Assembly: GCF_964340395.1 (NCBI RefSeq)
Contig: NC_135568.1
Location: 1,247,501-1,311,500 of the forward strand
Direction of reading: 5' to 3'
Length of the DNA: 64,000 bases
DNA from: Glandiceps talaboti
Lineage: Eukaryota; Hemichordata; Enteropneusta; Spengelidae
Below the pieces are notes generated by a model, which did no database searches, was not told where the DNA came from, and was given only the letters and a program-made list of their open reading frames with translations. Both the position numbers and the translations under genes were made by a program. Numbering within the stretch: the stretch's first letter is position 1; each line of letters opens with the position of its first letter. Positions 37,201 through 52,000 of the stretch are shown here, in pieces.

Positions 37201-40046
37201 CATTAGTGGGACCTGGGACCACTAATTCTTTCAGCAGGACCACTGGGTTTTTTAAGGCACTGGTCCGGGGACCACCAGTTCACAAAATGATTTGTTCACC
37301 CCTGGACAGAATGATAATTAACTTACTTTATTTTGATTTGGTTGTGTTGGCCCTTGGTATGAGCTGATAGACGGTGGAGTAGGGCTAGTAGAAGTACTGG
37401 TTCTACTACTTCCTAGACTAGCATGACGGGGAAAATTTCTCACTCTTTCAAGCTCTCTTTTCTGATCAATTATAATACCTTCAAGCCTGAAATAAATAAA
37501 TAAAAGGAATTGGTTTAGTTAGGAAAATTTATGCTGACAATATATCACCTTGACATATTGATGAGGAGAAATGTAAGCTATTGAAAAGACTGTTCAGTTT
37601 GGTATAATGAACAACATTGTCGGTGTGGTGTGTGATGCAGTACAGTGTAGTGTGGTGTGGTATAGTGCAGTGAAGTGCAGTGCAGTGCAATGTGGTGCGG
37701 TATAGTGTGATATGGTGTTGTGTGGTGTGGTGTGGTGTGATGTGGAGTGGTGTGGTGTGGTGCAGTGCAATGTGGTGTGGTCTGATATGGTGTGCTGTGG
37801 TGTGGTGTGCTGTGGTGCAGTGCAGCTAGTGCAGTGCGGTGCAATTTACTGTGTGCTGCAAGAATGGTATTTTTTGGTGTTAATACTGTTGTCATTCAAA
37901 AAAAAAATTGGTATTTCTGTATAGTGTTGTGATATGTTAGCTATCCAGTGATGCAATCCTATACAATCCTATAATATGCTAGTAACAGTTATAGTGTGCA
38001 CAGTGTGGTAGACATGCTATATGCTGTGTACAACCGATATGTGCTGTTGTACAGTGTTGTGTTGTGCTGTGCTGTGTATAACTGATATGTGCTGTTGTAC
38101 AGTGGTAGACATGCTATGCTGTCTACAACAGATATGTGCTGTTGTACTGTGTTGTGTTGTGCTGTGCTGTGCATAACTGATATGTGCTGTTGTACAGTGG
38201 TAGACATGCTATGCTGTCTACAACAGATATGTGCTGTTGTACAGTGTTGTGTTGTGTTGTGCTGTGCTGTGCTGTGATGTGTTGTGCTGTCCTGTGCAGA
38301 CGTGCTGTGCTGATGAACAAATTAAATCAAACACTTTTGATTTTGAGTTATAGATGCAAGTATTTGAGAAGGGAAAGTACAGAAAACATATTTGAAATAT
38401 ATAACATATTCTTATGGTTCAACCAATTGTAATAGTTTACATATGTTATGCATATAATTTGCATATATTAAACATGGCTTCCTGACAACACAATTCACTT
38501 TTAAGTTCTACTTCAACATCTCAGAATTGTGTTGCACAAGTAGGTCAAAGTATGACAAGTTAGAATCAAAACAGAACTGTGTAGGGGCCTACAGAAACTA
38601 TGTTTTGGTGTCGTCTCACAATGGTGAAACTTTAGAGCCTGTTTCACTTCGATCTAATTTACAGGGAAATGGGTTCCCATTAGGTAAACTCACTGAAGCT
38701 AACTTTATCCATTGCATAACTTGTATGGTGCTAATTCAATGCTATTCTGTTACCCTTTCTTTTCTTATCCACTATTTTCACTACATCACAAATACGCCTT
38801 TCTGACTGTCAAATCATTGATTTCACAAAGGCTTCTCCTTTTCTTTCAATTTAAATCAACAAAGGGGTAGACACACAGGTTCATTTTGGCATAACACTGT
38901 TTTTTTCTCTCTTGATATAGTCTACTAACAGACTATGTTCCACCTCTATACAAGTAAAAAGTACTGGCAGTCATGCGTAGCAATCTCTTTGTTCAACTGG
39001 TTATCAGATTCCAAAACCTGATAACTTACATGAGTATCATGTATCTTTCATCTCGTGGGACTATTTTGTGAGTGATGTTGGATGTGGTGAGAAGCTAAGA
39101 ATATCTCCAACTCTGTCAGGCATTATGGAATAAAGTTAAAACAGGAACCCTGATTTTCTGATCAAATTAACAGCCAAAAAAACTCCAAAAAGTTTGAATT
39201 CATCAACTTTGGATATCAAATTATAACATGAATTATTCAAATACACCAATACTATGTTCCTTTTTTTCCTTTTTTAAAAATTATTTCTCCAATTTTTAAA
39301 AATTTAATAGTTTTTATCATTTTTGTTTTTACATCAAGCAGTTCAATGAAAGAATCAAAAGTAGGGGTGTCTGATACCCATATATATAAAGTATGTACAC
39401 ATGCAAATGTCACAACATTTCACAGTTTGTAAGTTGAAAGCTCTCACTTTATCACATAATGTTGGGTGAATTTGGTAAAATGTCAAGTACTCATCACAAG
39501 ACTTTACTTTCATTTTTTCAAACTTATCACAAGACTTTACTTTCATTTTTTCAAACTTGCAGAAGGTAAGAATTGCCTCAAGAAATTTCCAGAATTAGAC
39601 TTTGGAACTTTGGAAAGAAAAGTACAGTGTCATGGAATTTAAAATGCCACCATTTATTCTTTGTGACTCAATTAATCTTAGCTCAGAAATATGAACTGTC
39701 TCAGGTTCTAAAATTCCAATGTCAGTGACTATTTCTGTTTTGAGTTGCCTGTATTTACTCAATCAATCAATCAGTCCATCAATCAATCAACCAACCAAAT
39801 AACCAATCAATCAATCAATCAGTCAATCAATCAATCAATCAACCAACCAAATAACCAATCAATCAATCAATCAGTCAATCAATTAGCAATCAATCAATCA
39901 AATAACCCATCAATCAATCAATCAAGTAATTAATTAATTAATTAATTAATTAATTAATTAACAATCAATCAATCAATCAATCCATCAATCAACCAACCAA
40001 ATAACCAACCAACCAATCAATCAATCAATCAAGTAATTAATTAATT

Positions 40047-40079
<33 letters not shown>

Positions 40080-43000
40080 GTAATTAATTAATTAATTAAC
40101 AATCAATCAATCAATCAATCAATCAAATCAATCAATCAATCAATCAAATTTCTACAGCACCAATCTCTAGTCTCTTCATTAGCATTGAATGTTCTATATA
40201 TTAGGTAATAATATCACATAAAACATATGAAGTACTAACTGTCTCTTGTGAATCAAAAGACAAGGTTTTAAAATTCAAACAAGTGACTATTTAATCAATC
40301 AATCAATCAATCAATTAATCAATTAAATTTCTAGTAGCACTGAATGTTCTGTATATTTGGTAATGATATCACATAAAACATGAGTCTACATAACACGAAG
40401 TAATAACTGTCTCTCGTGAATCAAAAGATAGGGTTTTAAAATTCCAACAAGTGACTATTTCTGTTCTGTGTTGCTGTATTTAATGTTCTGTGTATTTGAC
40501 TATTATGTCAAATAACACATTATGGGTCACCATAACACACAAAGTATATAAACAAAAATTATACTTGACACTCCATTAAGGCAATTATAGCTGTGTTCTA
40601 GTCCCTGTTGGTGATAAACCAAACACACTTAGAACTTTATTCAAACAAATTTATTAAATTTCAACAACACTTTACACAGATTTAATGGTGCTTAGTTTGT
40701 TTTGTAAGACATGCTAAGATTGTTCAGCTGTACATTATCAATTCAACTCTATTCTACTAGGACTTGGGTCAAAGATTCTAACTTAGCAACCGGCGGCAAC
40801 TCAAACTCTACCAATACCATAAAATCATAGTTCTGAAAGAATTGATATCCTGAAGATTTTTATATGGTATGAGATTCTCCAGTAGTATAATTGTACATCT
40901 ATGTTTAGACAAAGTCTAGTGTTTAGTTCGTCATAGGTCAATGCACCCATCTCTGTGTCTATTCCTTCCTCCCCTAAGGTGATCCGGGCCACTGACTCCA
41001 TCCATGCGTAATGCTAAAAATCTGTCATTTCCTGAGGCAACTTGATGACACTCTGCAGTGCTTCCAACCCTCAGGCTTATTCCTCTATTGACTAAATTCT
41101 GTCAATTTTAGTAGAAAACCAACCTTTCATCCTGTACTCTATAATGTCTTTGTAAAAACCTCAACTAGAAACTTTCAATCACAACAAACAACTGTTCATG
41201 TCTCAGCGCCTATACTTACATTTCCTATACACTTTGCTATACTGAACATAGAGTTAAACAAATCTTTTTTTATGCAGCATGTTAATTTCTCACATCTCAA
41301 CATTTTTTTCAGAACTGCTATCAACGTCTCTTTCACAATCAGATGTCTTGTTTAAAACCCTTTCATGACTGGAGATGAGTTTTAAATAATTTTGGGACCC
41401 AATTTATATGAACATTTTCATAGTTATAATAATAATACTTCATTACGAAGTAACATTTCTTTAATTCTAATCTAAAATGAAGCTGATATATGCCAAAAAC
41501 TTACATAAAAACAAGAATTTTATTCAAATAATTTTGGCAGCAAAGTTTTCAGTACTACATGGTTTAATTGATGTTAATATCTGTTAACAGATTGTTTAGA
41601 GTTTCCTAACAATGTAACATAGACATGTGGGAGTTTTCCTTTTTTCCATTTCTTTTCTCAAGTTCCTAATCTAATTAATTTCAACATCACATAAACATTC
41701 TCTGTTGAACATACAACACATTCTAACTCAAAATTCTTGCCCAAATTCCATGATAAGGAGCATGCCCCTTGTCAAAATTGATAAAAACATCAAAACGTAA
41801 TACCACAACTGTTATTCTCTTCTGAAAAAAAACTAGGTAACTTGAAACTAAACTTTTTAAAAGATATTCCCTTTATGATCACAACCAATTAATACAATGT
41901 AGAATAAAGAAGACAAATCGGTGCTTATACTAGATTTTAGGTTTGATACATTGAAGTTATGACCTCGTCTGTAGTCTACTGTCGTCATCACAAATTCAAT
42001 CTGTCATCATTGATAGAAATGTTGAAGCATCTTGATTGACCTCTGACCTCTCCTGACCTCTGACATCACACTAAAATAGCACTGCACATAATCCATATTG
42101 TTACATTGTATAAATACAATTCTTTACTAGAATATTCCAACCAAAAAAGTCAGCAATCTATAAAACTTTCTCCAGTTACTGATTGGAAATCAAGAATTGA
42201 AAATATGGGTTCTGGTGGCTGTTTTAAAATTTAAAAAAAAAAATAAAGTATGTGGTTTTGGGTATGATTTTCATTTTATTATGATGGTGCACAGAAATTA
42301 CACTACCTAGCAAACTTTTGACATTAATGGAGAAAACTAATGTTTTTGAATATAATAAATATATTTTGTGTCTTTGACAAACACTGTAAAATTGGTGGGG
42401 TGGGGGTAGGGATAGGGGGAGAACCACATTGGTCTAGAAACCTACATAGCATCTATGGGGATCATGAATATAATAAAAGATATATACACACAAAAGGTTG
42501 TATGATTGTTACCACGTCAATGTATGTATGCCAATACATGTTCCAGGGCCTAACCTAACTTATTTAAACTCTATATATGGAGGTGTCAGTGCAACAATGT
42601 TACATTATTGTCAACCTATCAGATTTCATTATACTCTATAAAAATCTCTGTCAATTTAGGTTCATTTTTTTCCATCGTTAACCGTTAACCTGATATCATA
42701 TTTGTCTGCAATACGACAGAATTTTTATCTGAATTTATCTGAAAGTTTTGTTCATACTGCTAAACATCACTAGTATATTATCAAGTGTGTTTTTATACAT
42801 TCATCTGACCAATTACTTTTATCATATGCCAGAAATTGGTTCTTCAACGTAATTGAACTGATCTACAATTCTCTACACCAACTAAACCACCTGATAGTAT
42901 AAACAACAAACAAACAAACATGGCAGGCCATTTTTGTTTCCCAAAAGTAAACGACATTTTCTACCATTGAAAACTTTCACGTCAAACAATCATAGGACGT

Positions 43001-46000
43001 ACAGACATTTGACTTGGGTTACTTTTAAGTTTTTACTAAGCAAACTTTAGTTTTATTCAACCAGAGAGAAGCTAAGGAATATTTGCCGACAATGACCAGT
43101 AAGATTTACATCTGAATGTGGTATTCACTTCTTTTTGTTTCTCTATTGATGGAGACTTTACATTCACTGCTTAGAATGATTACATAACAGTAAACCTCTT
43201 TACATTTCAACCATACAGCCTCAGGTCTGAATTTAAAACATGTGTGCATGGATGCATCATGGAGGTACGACTTTTTTAGCATCACCACACTGATACTACT
43301 CTTTATATACGACTACATTAATCAAATCACAGAAAGAAACAAATCTGATAAAATTTATTTATATTTCTACATATCACAAACTTGTAACTGACTTCATTTC
43401 AATGCTAACATTCAATATCTATGTAGCCTAAAAACTCTACGATATTGTGGATTTGTAACAACATACGTTTGTAGCCTTCATACCAACAATGCAATAGGAT
43501 TTAGAGGCCATCTTGAATTACACCTTGTGAAACATCTACCTAACTTCACTAGACCAGAAAAAATTAGCCATTTTTTTGTAAACTGTAACAAATTTTGTTA
43601 TGTCAGGCATTTCATTTGTATAAAATATCATGTGGAAACAATCATGAACTTGAATTCAGAATACAAAGTCTCAAAAAACCAACTTTCCTTGTAATTTCAT
43701 CTTTTTTTTGTTTTTTCATATATTAATTAGAAAGTTTTGTAATGGCAAAGTTTATGGAATCACAAAAGGCTAAACAACATTTTTTGCATTTTTTTAAAAC
43801 TTGTTCTCAGAACAAATGGGTCAAGAATACATATATTTCCACAAAAACTGAATTCCTTCAAATCTTGTAGATCTGTTTTAATAGCTTGGCAAATTTCTTT
43901 CAAGTTATAAAACTACACAAAACAAAAACAACTGAGTGATTTTAAATATTCCAATCTAACTATAAAATTAAACCAAATTTGGTAGCTACTTTGACTAAAA
44001 CTTAAATTTCAATTTTTGGGTTTGTTTATTATAACAAGTTTCCTGGTGAACCCTGATATTAATCTGACGTTACATTTATGGTAGTTTTGCACTATGAAGG
44101 CATCTATTGTTAATGCATTTCTAATTCAGATAAACTTACCAGACATAAATATTACAACTCAATTTCATTACTTTTATTATAAATCTAATCACTTTTAACC
44201 TTATTTTTGATATAAATGTATGATTTTAAGACTACTTCTTACATTCCAGCCTAAAAAGTAAAATTTAGTAAAGTTGTGCCAAAAAATATGAAAATTCAAT
44301 TTGATCACTATTTCATAATTGAATCACTTTAACCTTAGATTTTGATACCATTATATGATTTAAGACTATTTCTTTCATTCTGGTCTAAAATTAAATAAAG
44401 ATGTGTCAAAACTTAGACATACGACATAAAAATGAAGATTTAATTTTGGTTATTTTTTGTACATAAAATCATTTTCACCCAAACTTTTGATGTAAATTCA
44501 TAATTTCTTTCATTCTAGTAAATAATTGTGGTAATACGTGAAGAAAAGCTAATTTTTTTATAAAGTTGGCGGGAAAGAAAGGAAGCAGATGCAGTCAACC
44601 TCAATGACGCCATTTTGTTTTTGAATGATAAATCCAATGTCCAATGTCCAAATGTCCAAAATCCAATGCTAAACTAAATGCAACAAGTCCAAACTAGAAA
44701 ATAACAGTGTTCCAGAAATACAACAAAAATGTTTTTTTAAAGTCTTTATTTAAATGTCAGTGTTAATCAGGTGTCTTTACAAGAAAGGAAAAAAGGCATG
44801 ACTAGTCAATAAGAAGTATTACACTAACGACACAACTGATACAGCCAAGAGGCATCAAAATGAGAAAATCTCACAACATGAAAGACATTCTACGAAAACA
44901 GAAAGATGATGCTGAATTGTGAATAAACAGATACATTCACTAAAATAACATTTTATGTATGCATGAGTCATTTTACTGAAAGGAGAACCAGTCACAAAGT
45001 AGGAAATTACAGTTAATTGCAAAGTTCAACTCTAGTTTTATGTTGATTCTTTCTACATCGGACAATTTAACTTATTAGGCTTGTAAACTGGCCTACAGCT
45101 ATGAGGACTGCAACACGTCACCAACACAATTAAAAGCGGTAACTAAACAGGCCGATAAATGCGTCCCTGTGGGCCATGTCAACGACAGTTGTCTGTTGAA
45201 CTATATAACTTTTATAACAACACACAAGTGCTAAATGAACGCACTCTCATAAAATTAAACCACAGTGATGGCTTTAATTGTTGGCTAAAAACAAAAAGTT
45301 TTAATTAGTTACTGGCTTTTATAGTTCCTACTGCAATTGCTTTTGTTGCCAAATCTCGAAATGTCGCACATGCTCACTAGGATATCACCACTAATTCCAG
45401 ACAAATTCAAGCTACAAATGGCGGGAAAGTTTGTTACATATATGTTAAGTTCTTCTAAACACCAGAATTTAGTCATTTTTGTTAGAATACGCTATAGACT
45501 TGTCTACCATCAGGGAACTCTTGACAAATTTCTGGTTGCAAACAATGGTATATGAACCGCTTTCTGATGAAACATATTTTTCAGAAAAAGGGACTACCAT
45601 CAACATGAATTGGGCAAGGGGTTTACAGTGTTTTTAAACAAAGTATGAACTATGAAGTACTGTGCATCAACGTATCTTCACTGTTGCCATGGTAACAATG
45701 TAGGCTTCAATTTCAATCAATGAACTACTACATACAATAGAATTAAACTAAATCTTAAAAGGTAAATAAATCTTCCACCTGTAGTGGTTTTTTAAAAAAT
45801 ATCTTTGAATCTATTGCAATGGCAACAATTTATCCCCTTTCTTCATTGTAAATATATATGTGAAACAGAGCAACAAGATGTCCAATCTTGATACCATCAG
45901 CTAAAATTTATATTCCATTACTCATTTTGTGGCTCTACTGTTGCTATGGTAACAATTTACATCTTATCATCTATGCCAATCTTAGAAACCAGATACACTG

Positions 46001-49000
46001 GGATGTCCATGCACATTTCATAGTCTTTCTCATCTTTTTAACTTCTTTTGCTTTAATGTTGCCATGGAAACAATTTACATCCTACCACCAATGTCAATCT
46101 AAGAAACCAAATATAATGGTATGTCCATCAATCTTAAAAGTTAAATCTTCAGCCACCCACATTGAATTGTATAGTATTTTTGGTTGTTTTTTTGGTCCTA
46201 CTGTTGCCATGGTAACAATTTACAACCTATCATCAATGCCAATCTTAGAAACCAGACATAATGGGAATGTCTATCAATCTTAAAGTTAAACAAATCTTCA
46301 ACCCACAAAGTACACATCTTTTGGCTAGGTTGACAAGAAGCAGTAAGCTTGGTATAGTGTATATAGATGGATATACAGAGGTTTCTGTTAATATCCTGCT
46401 AGATACCCCAAGGAACAAGATTTCTTCTATGTAACTCTTGACTCAAAAACAAATATGTTCAGTGACATATGAATACTTATATTGGTTCAAAATCTTACAG
46501 GGTGATAAACTGCACAACAAATACCTGAAGCTAGTAGTGTAATCGTTTATTGATACACTTCGGTATAGCCCAGAGACTTAGAGAGATGACCCACCATTAT
46601 ACTGGCTTGAGTGAACATCGTAAGCCAGCTAGCCAAGATGCCTGGGCTAATACACATCATACAGAACTGTTAACATTACAGTCTCATAGTTGATACACTT
46701 GACAGGCAGAGCTTCATCCAATTTGATTAAAATTCAATGTAGAGTACACGGTGTGACACGGTGTGATTTCTTTTTGGCCGTTAAATTTACTGTCGTTTGT
46801 TCTTTTGTGAGCACTCATTACATATATCTGACACAATACCATAGATTTTCCCGAACCCAATCTCGTACTTACAAGTAGCCAACCAGAATCCGTCTTACAA
46901 TATAACACTCAACGTTCGAAATTAAAAGAAAGAGAACCACCAAACAATAATGATAACATCGTTGTCTGCTCTCTGCTTGAGCCCTTTTCGAACAGAGTGT
47001 TCTGAAGAACTGTACAAGTTGGCAACAAACTTGTAGACAGCTTGTAGGGTCTAGTTGAAGATTGCACCAAGCTTGCGCAAGCTTGCAAACTAGGCAGCTA
47101 AGTTTTAGTCTCATTGCTACAAGCTTATGACATACTTACAATACACTTGAAGCTTACAAAACCCTGCAAACTTGCAATACCCACAATACCCTGCAAGCTT
47201 GCAGACTTTCTTGAGGCAAATAAAAATTTCAGAAGATTCTTCTCATCTCTGCAAGTTTGTCACATGCTTGCAGTACGACATTAATGATTCACAGCCATGT
47301 TAAATCTTTGAGACATTATTATGGTTCACTACTTGATATTGTCAATGATACACATAGCAACACACATAGTTTTATATTTTAATCCATTTCACACATAGCT
47401 ATAAATATATTTAATTCCATATTTAACAGACTAGACACCATCATAGCATTAATAGTAATATGAACATCGTTCCATATTTCATACATGGCACTTATGGCAC
47501 TGACAACTTTCATAATATCTGCGCTTATCAAAAGGAAAGAAATTCTGCAGAGTTAAAAGATATTATATATTACATTTATCTAACCTAAAGTTTATACTTT
47601 CTTATAAACCTTATTTTGTTATTTTTGTTAATGATTATTAGGAATATTACTGTAGTTTATATATTTACTTATAGTTTTAGCATCAAACGCTTATTGCAGA
47701 AAATCCAATGAAGAAATGTAGTTTTCTTAACAGATGCAATAAAGATTCTATTTTATTCTATACATGTGACACACACAACTGCTATTTAACAAATACACCA
47801 TACACTAATGCATATAGCTACAAAACATAACTTCATATTTCATACAAAACATAACTTCATAATTCATACATGTGACACACGTCATTGCTACGAAAATAGC
47901 ATCATATTTGATACACTTGACACACATTGCTATGAAAATAGCTACTACATTCAAAACAAGACTTTGAATTCATTTTCTTAGAAAGATAATCTTGCAAGTC
48001 AACAATGTACGACAATGATTTTTGTTATCACAGGTGACAAAATGTCTAAAATTAGCTAAGAATGGCACTGTGGTTGATAGATCAATGAATTATGTAACAA
48101 TCTATGATGTTTTCACGCCTTCAAGTTGGTTTAAAGTCAACACTAACATCAAGAAAGTGGGTCAAGAAAAAGTACTGTTGTTGAATTTCTATCACTGCAT
48201 GAAAGTACAATAGATAAAACATGATTGCATCCAGTATCTGTTCATACCAGAATCCTATGACAGGTCAGAACCAGTACAGTAGTGCAGTCTATAGTACTAT
48301 CCATCACTGATTTAGAATCTTGAGGGTTAGAACTGATTGGATACCACATTGGCATTCAGACTATGACTATGACCATGCAGTGCAGGTATTCACCATATTT
48401 GCACTCATGTTGGTGGGGTTTTTTGCTGCATCACTACGCTCATGAAAGTAAGCCTAGGCTGTAGAGAACACCACAAGCATTCATACCCCTAGCCCAGAGA
48501 CTTGGCTGTTTCTGACACAACATACTGGTTTTTCATAGTTCTGGCTGGTGAAATTGTGAAGCAAAATAGCCAAGTCTCTGGGCTATCATGCCCCGAGTAC
48601 CCACACTGGCACTTATGGGGATTCTGTCATAACTTTGTTCACACTATAGACAAGACAAATAGTACCATGTTTCCTCAGATAACACTGTGTATACTAGGTC
48701 CATCCTCTTATTTACATACACATGTATACTAAACCTCCCAGTTAACACTATCCAAACATAAGTCATTGATTTACATCTACATTTAACTGTTACATTCACA
48801 TTATGTAATGTATCAGTCAGCCATTTTGTTTTTGGTCATGTGACCAGTTACATCTAGTATATCACCAAGTTAGCAAATAAATCATCTCAGTGCCTCCTTC
48901 TTAATTTGTTGAACTGTTAATTAAAGATTACACTGTGTACTCTGGTTTTATTGTCTTTTATTACCTTCGGTGTTTTCTCTGGTGCCAAAGATGAATTTCT

Positions 49001-52000
49001 GTAGTTTTATGGATAATAAAAGTATATTTCATCATATCTTATGTTGTAGTCAAATAAAAACAATACAAATGCTGTTTTCAGTCTCAGCATCCACAGTACA
49101 GGCATGCCAGTATATATGATTCCAAATCATTTGAATAGTTAGATTTTGAATTGAATTTCAGAAAACTTACATTTCAACTGGTTTTACCTGTATGTCACCT
49201 GAAAGAATTAACATCTCTGTTATATTGAAAACATGCAGAAGGCAGGCCTTCTATAGTCATTTAAGTCTTCAATGTTTTCAAATGAAGGCTCTCTGAAGCC
49301 CTTCTGGTTTGATGTACAACTAAAAGTTTGAATTTTTAGAAAGTTTGAAAAGGATCTTTGAGCTTTTAGATTAGGTGTTTTATAAAGTCCATTATTCACA
49401 TACCAGTGATCAAATTGTCATGGTTACTTCAGCCTAATTCAGAAAAGGTAACTTTGTGTCAACAAAGATATCAGTAATTTGGTAAGTTCATCTATAATGG
49501 CACTGAAACAAAAACACTGCTTTGCAAAACTTAAAATGGCTCATTCTATGTCAGAGACCCCATTTTCTACCAAAGGCAGAGTACTACATACATAATGCAC
49601 AGTCTTGAAAGTAACTTTGTATCAACATAGCATACCTTGATTGAGGGACCTGAGGTTTGGTAACAGACTGTGGAGTTAAAGCAATTTGGGCATCTCCAAA
49701 AAATGTCATCTCTATAGATTATATCTGATACCTGGTGGAAGTCTATTGTTTGCTAGCAATGATTCCACAAGTTTTAAAAGTTGGAGAAATATAAACATTT
49801 CATCAAGAAACGTTTAACACTGAAAAGTAGTTACACAGACCGGGCACCTTTCAGCTACAAAAAATGTTACCACAGTAAATGATCTGTTCCATAGGTTAAA
49901 GTAAGTTTAAAAGGAGGAGTTATCCAGTATGGAAGTTAATCAAGGCTGCTGAGTGTAAAAAGGAAAACTTTTCATGCTTATTTTACACCAATGCTACATG
50001 CACAGTGACAAAAACCGTTTTGAATGCCCATTTCTTCCTTTGTGGTAGAGTGAATAGGAATGTAATTATATTCAGTGTTGTAGACTTCATGCTAGACAAA
50101 TCACATTGAGAAGCACTATACACTCAGCTCTGTATAAAAACTTCGGCAAACAATGACACAACTTAGAGTCTTTTCATTCTCAATACAACCTACTATTCAC
50201 AATACAGCTAGCTGAGCTGAGTTCAATGGAATGCTACCTAAGTCACGTGACAAACGCTTTTATTGAATTTCGGTAAAAAAACAGAACAACAACAATCAAG
50301 TTCCTGATTCATAGATTGATTAACCGTTTTCTGATTTGCTTTCAAAAAGTGTTATCTTGTCTTTAAACTGTCAGTTGTGGTTAGACATTGTGAAATAATT
50401 CACGTTCTCATCAAGTTGTTCAAGCAAGATGTATTATGTCACGCCGTTGGAAATCAGGGGTCCAAAAATAATGGCAGTGTTGGCTAGAATTCAACGATCA
50501 TTATTTGCTAGCTTTGTGTTGTGTTGTTTTGCGTTGTATACTCACATTCACAAATTGATATGTGATTGAAACCAATAGTACCAGCACATACACATAACGG
50601 ATTGTTATAGCCCCTTGTGGCAGCATGTATTCATACCACTGAAAATAGTGATGACACCATTGGCTGGATGTCAACCGTTGTTCAGACTCTTTTAGTCTCG
50701 TCCTAGATGCATCACAATCATCTCCATCGTATAGTCAAATGGATTTCTCTAGCATCAAAGTCTGTTTTTACCACCAACAGTACCAGTTTATGCTATTGAA
50801 GCATTGATATGTGATAACATTATCATGTCCTCATGTCACTTACATTCAAACTTGACGTTGAATTTGTAGTTTACTAAAAAAAAGTAACCAATTGTGTGAC
50901 TGCTTACTACTGACATGTGCTGTTCATCCCTTCCCCAGCAGGAGATTTAGCTAGATTTTTGACAGAATTTGTCCGTTTGACTGTATGCTAGAAAGAGATC
51001 GTAGAGAATGACTGCACGTATTGTTACTAGACTAAGACTGTCTACTCAAGACTTTATGTTTAAAATAATAAACCAATGAAAAGTTTATTTCATCAATGTA
51101 GGAAAAATATCAAATACTTTTAATATTACGATGACTATAGGGCCAAGATGAAGACGGCAGTCAGTTGTTGAAATACTGTCACTATCTGGTATTTTTAACT
51201 GCATTGTTGGTTGGTGAAATGAATAAGTTTCTGTTGAAAACTCTGGAATGAAACATTCCATTACCGTGTATATCAAACTTTCTAAGGCTTTTTTTTTCAT
51301 GAAGTAAAGAAGGAAGACTATGAAGTATTTTCTTGTATGTCTTTGTAACTATTTAGCACTGTATGGTGCAATGGAAGTCAATAATGCATAAACTCTAGTA
51401 GGACAAGGTTCCAGACTAAAAATGTGTAGAATTTTCTGGTGTGAGTTGAAAGTATCAAATTTGAATACCCTACAGCCAGTACACTGTACATAAATTCCTT
51501 CCTTGTGTTGTGTTGGGTTGTGTTGTGTTGGGTTGTGTTGTGTTGTGTTGTGTTGTGTTGTGTTGTGTCGTGTCATGCTATGCTGTGTAGTGGTGTTGTG
51601 TTGCATTGTGTTGTGTTCTGCTGTGTTGTGTTGTGTTGTGTTGTGTTGTGTTATGTTGTGTTGTGCTGTGTCATGTCGTGTCGTGTTGTCATGTTGTGTT
51701 GTGTTGTATTGTGTTGTGTTGAGTTGTGCTGTGTCCTGTTGTGCTGTGCTGTGCTGTGCTGCATTGTGTTGTGTTGTGGTTTACTGTGTTGTGCTGTGTC
51801 ATGTCGTGTTGTATTGTGTCATGCTGTGCTGTGCTGCATAGTGTTGCGGCATGCTGTGTTGTGCTGTGCTGTGCTGTACTGTGTTGCACTGCACTGCACT
51901 GTGTTGTATTGCATTGTGTTGTGTTAAGCTATGCTAGGTTACTAGTATCTTATGTTATGTTATGTTCAGAAACAAGTATCCATAGACAATGTGTTTTACA

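Noticed and set aside
45888-46283. 131-codon open frame with repeated LPWKQFTSYH-like segments
   Set aside because: Translation of the X-box-bearing tandem repeat; the other gene occupies the opposite strand and no exon signals are present.
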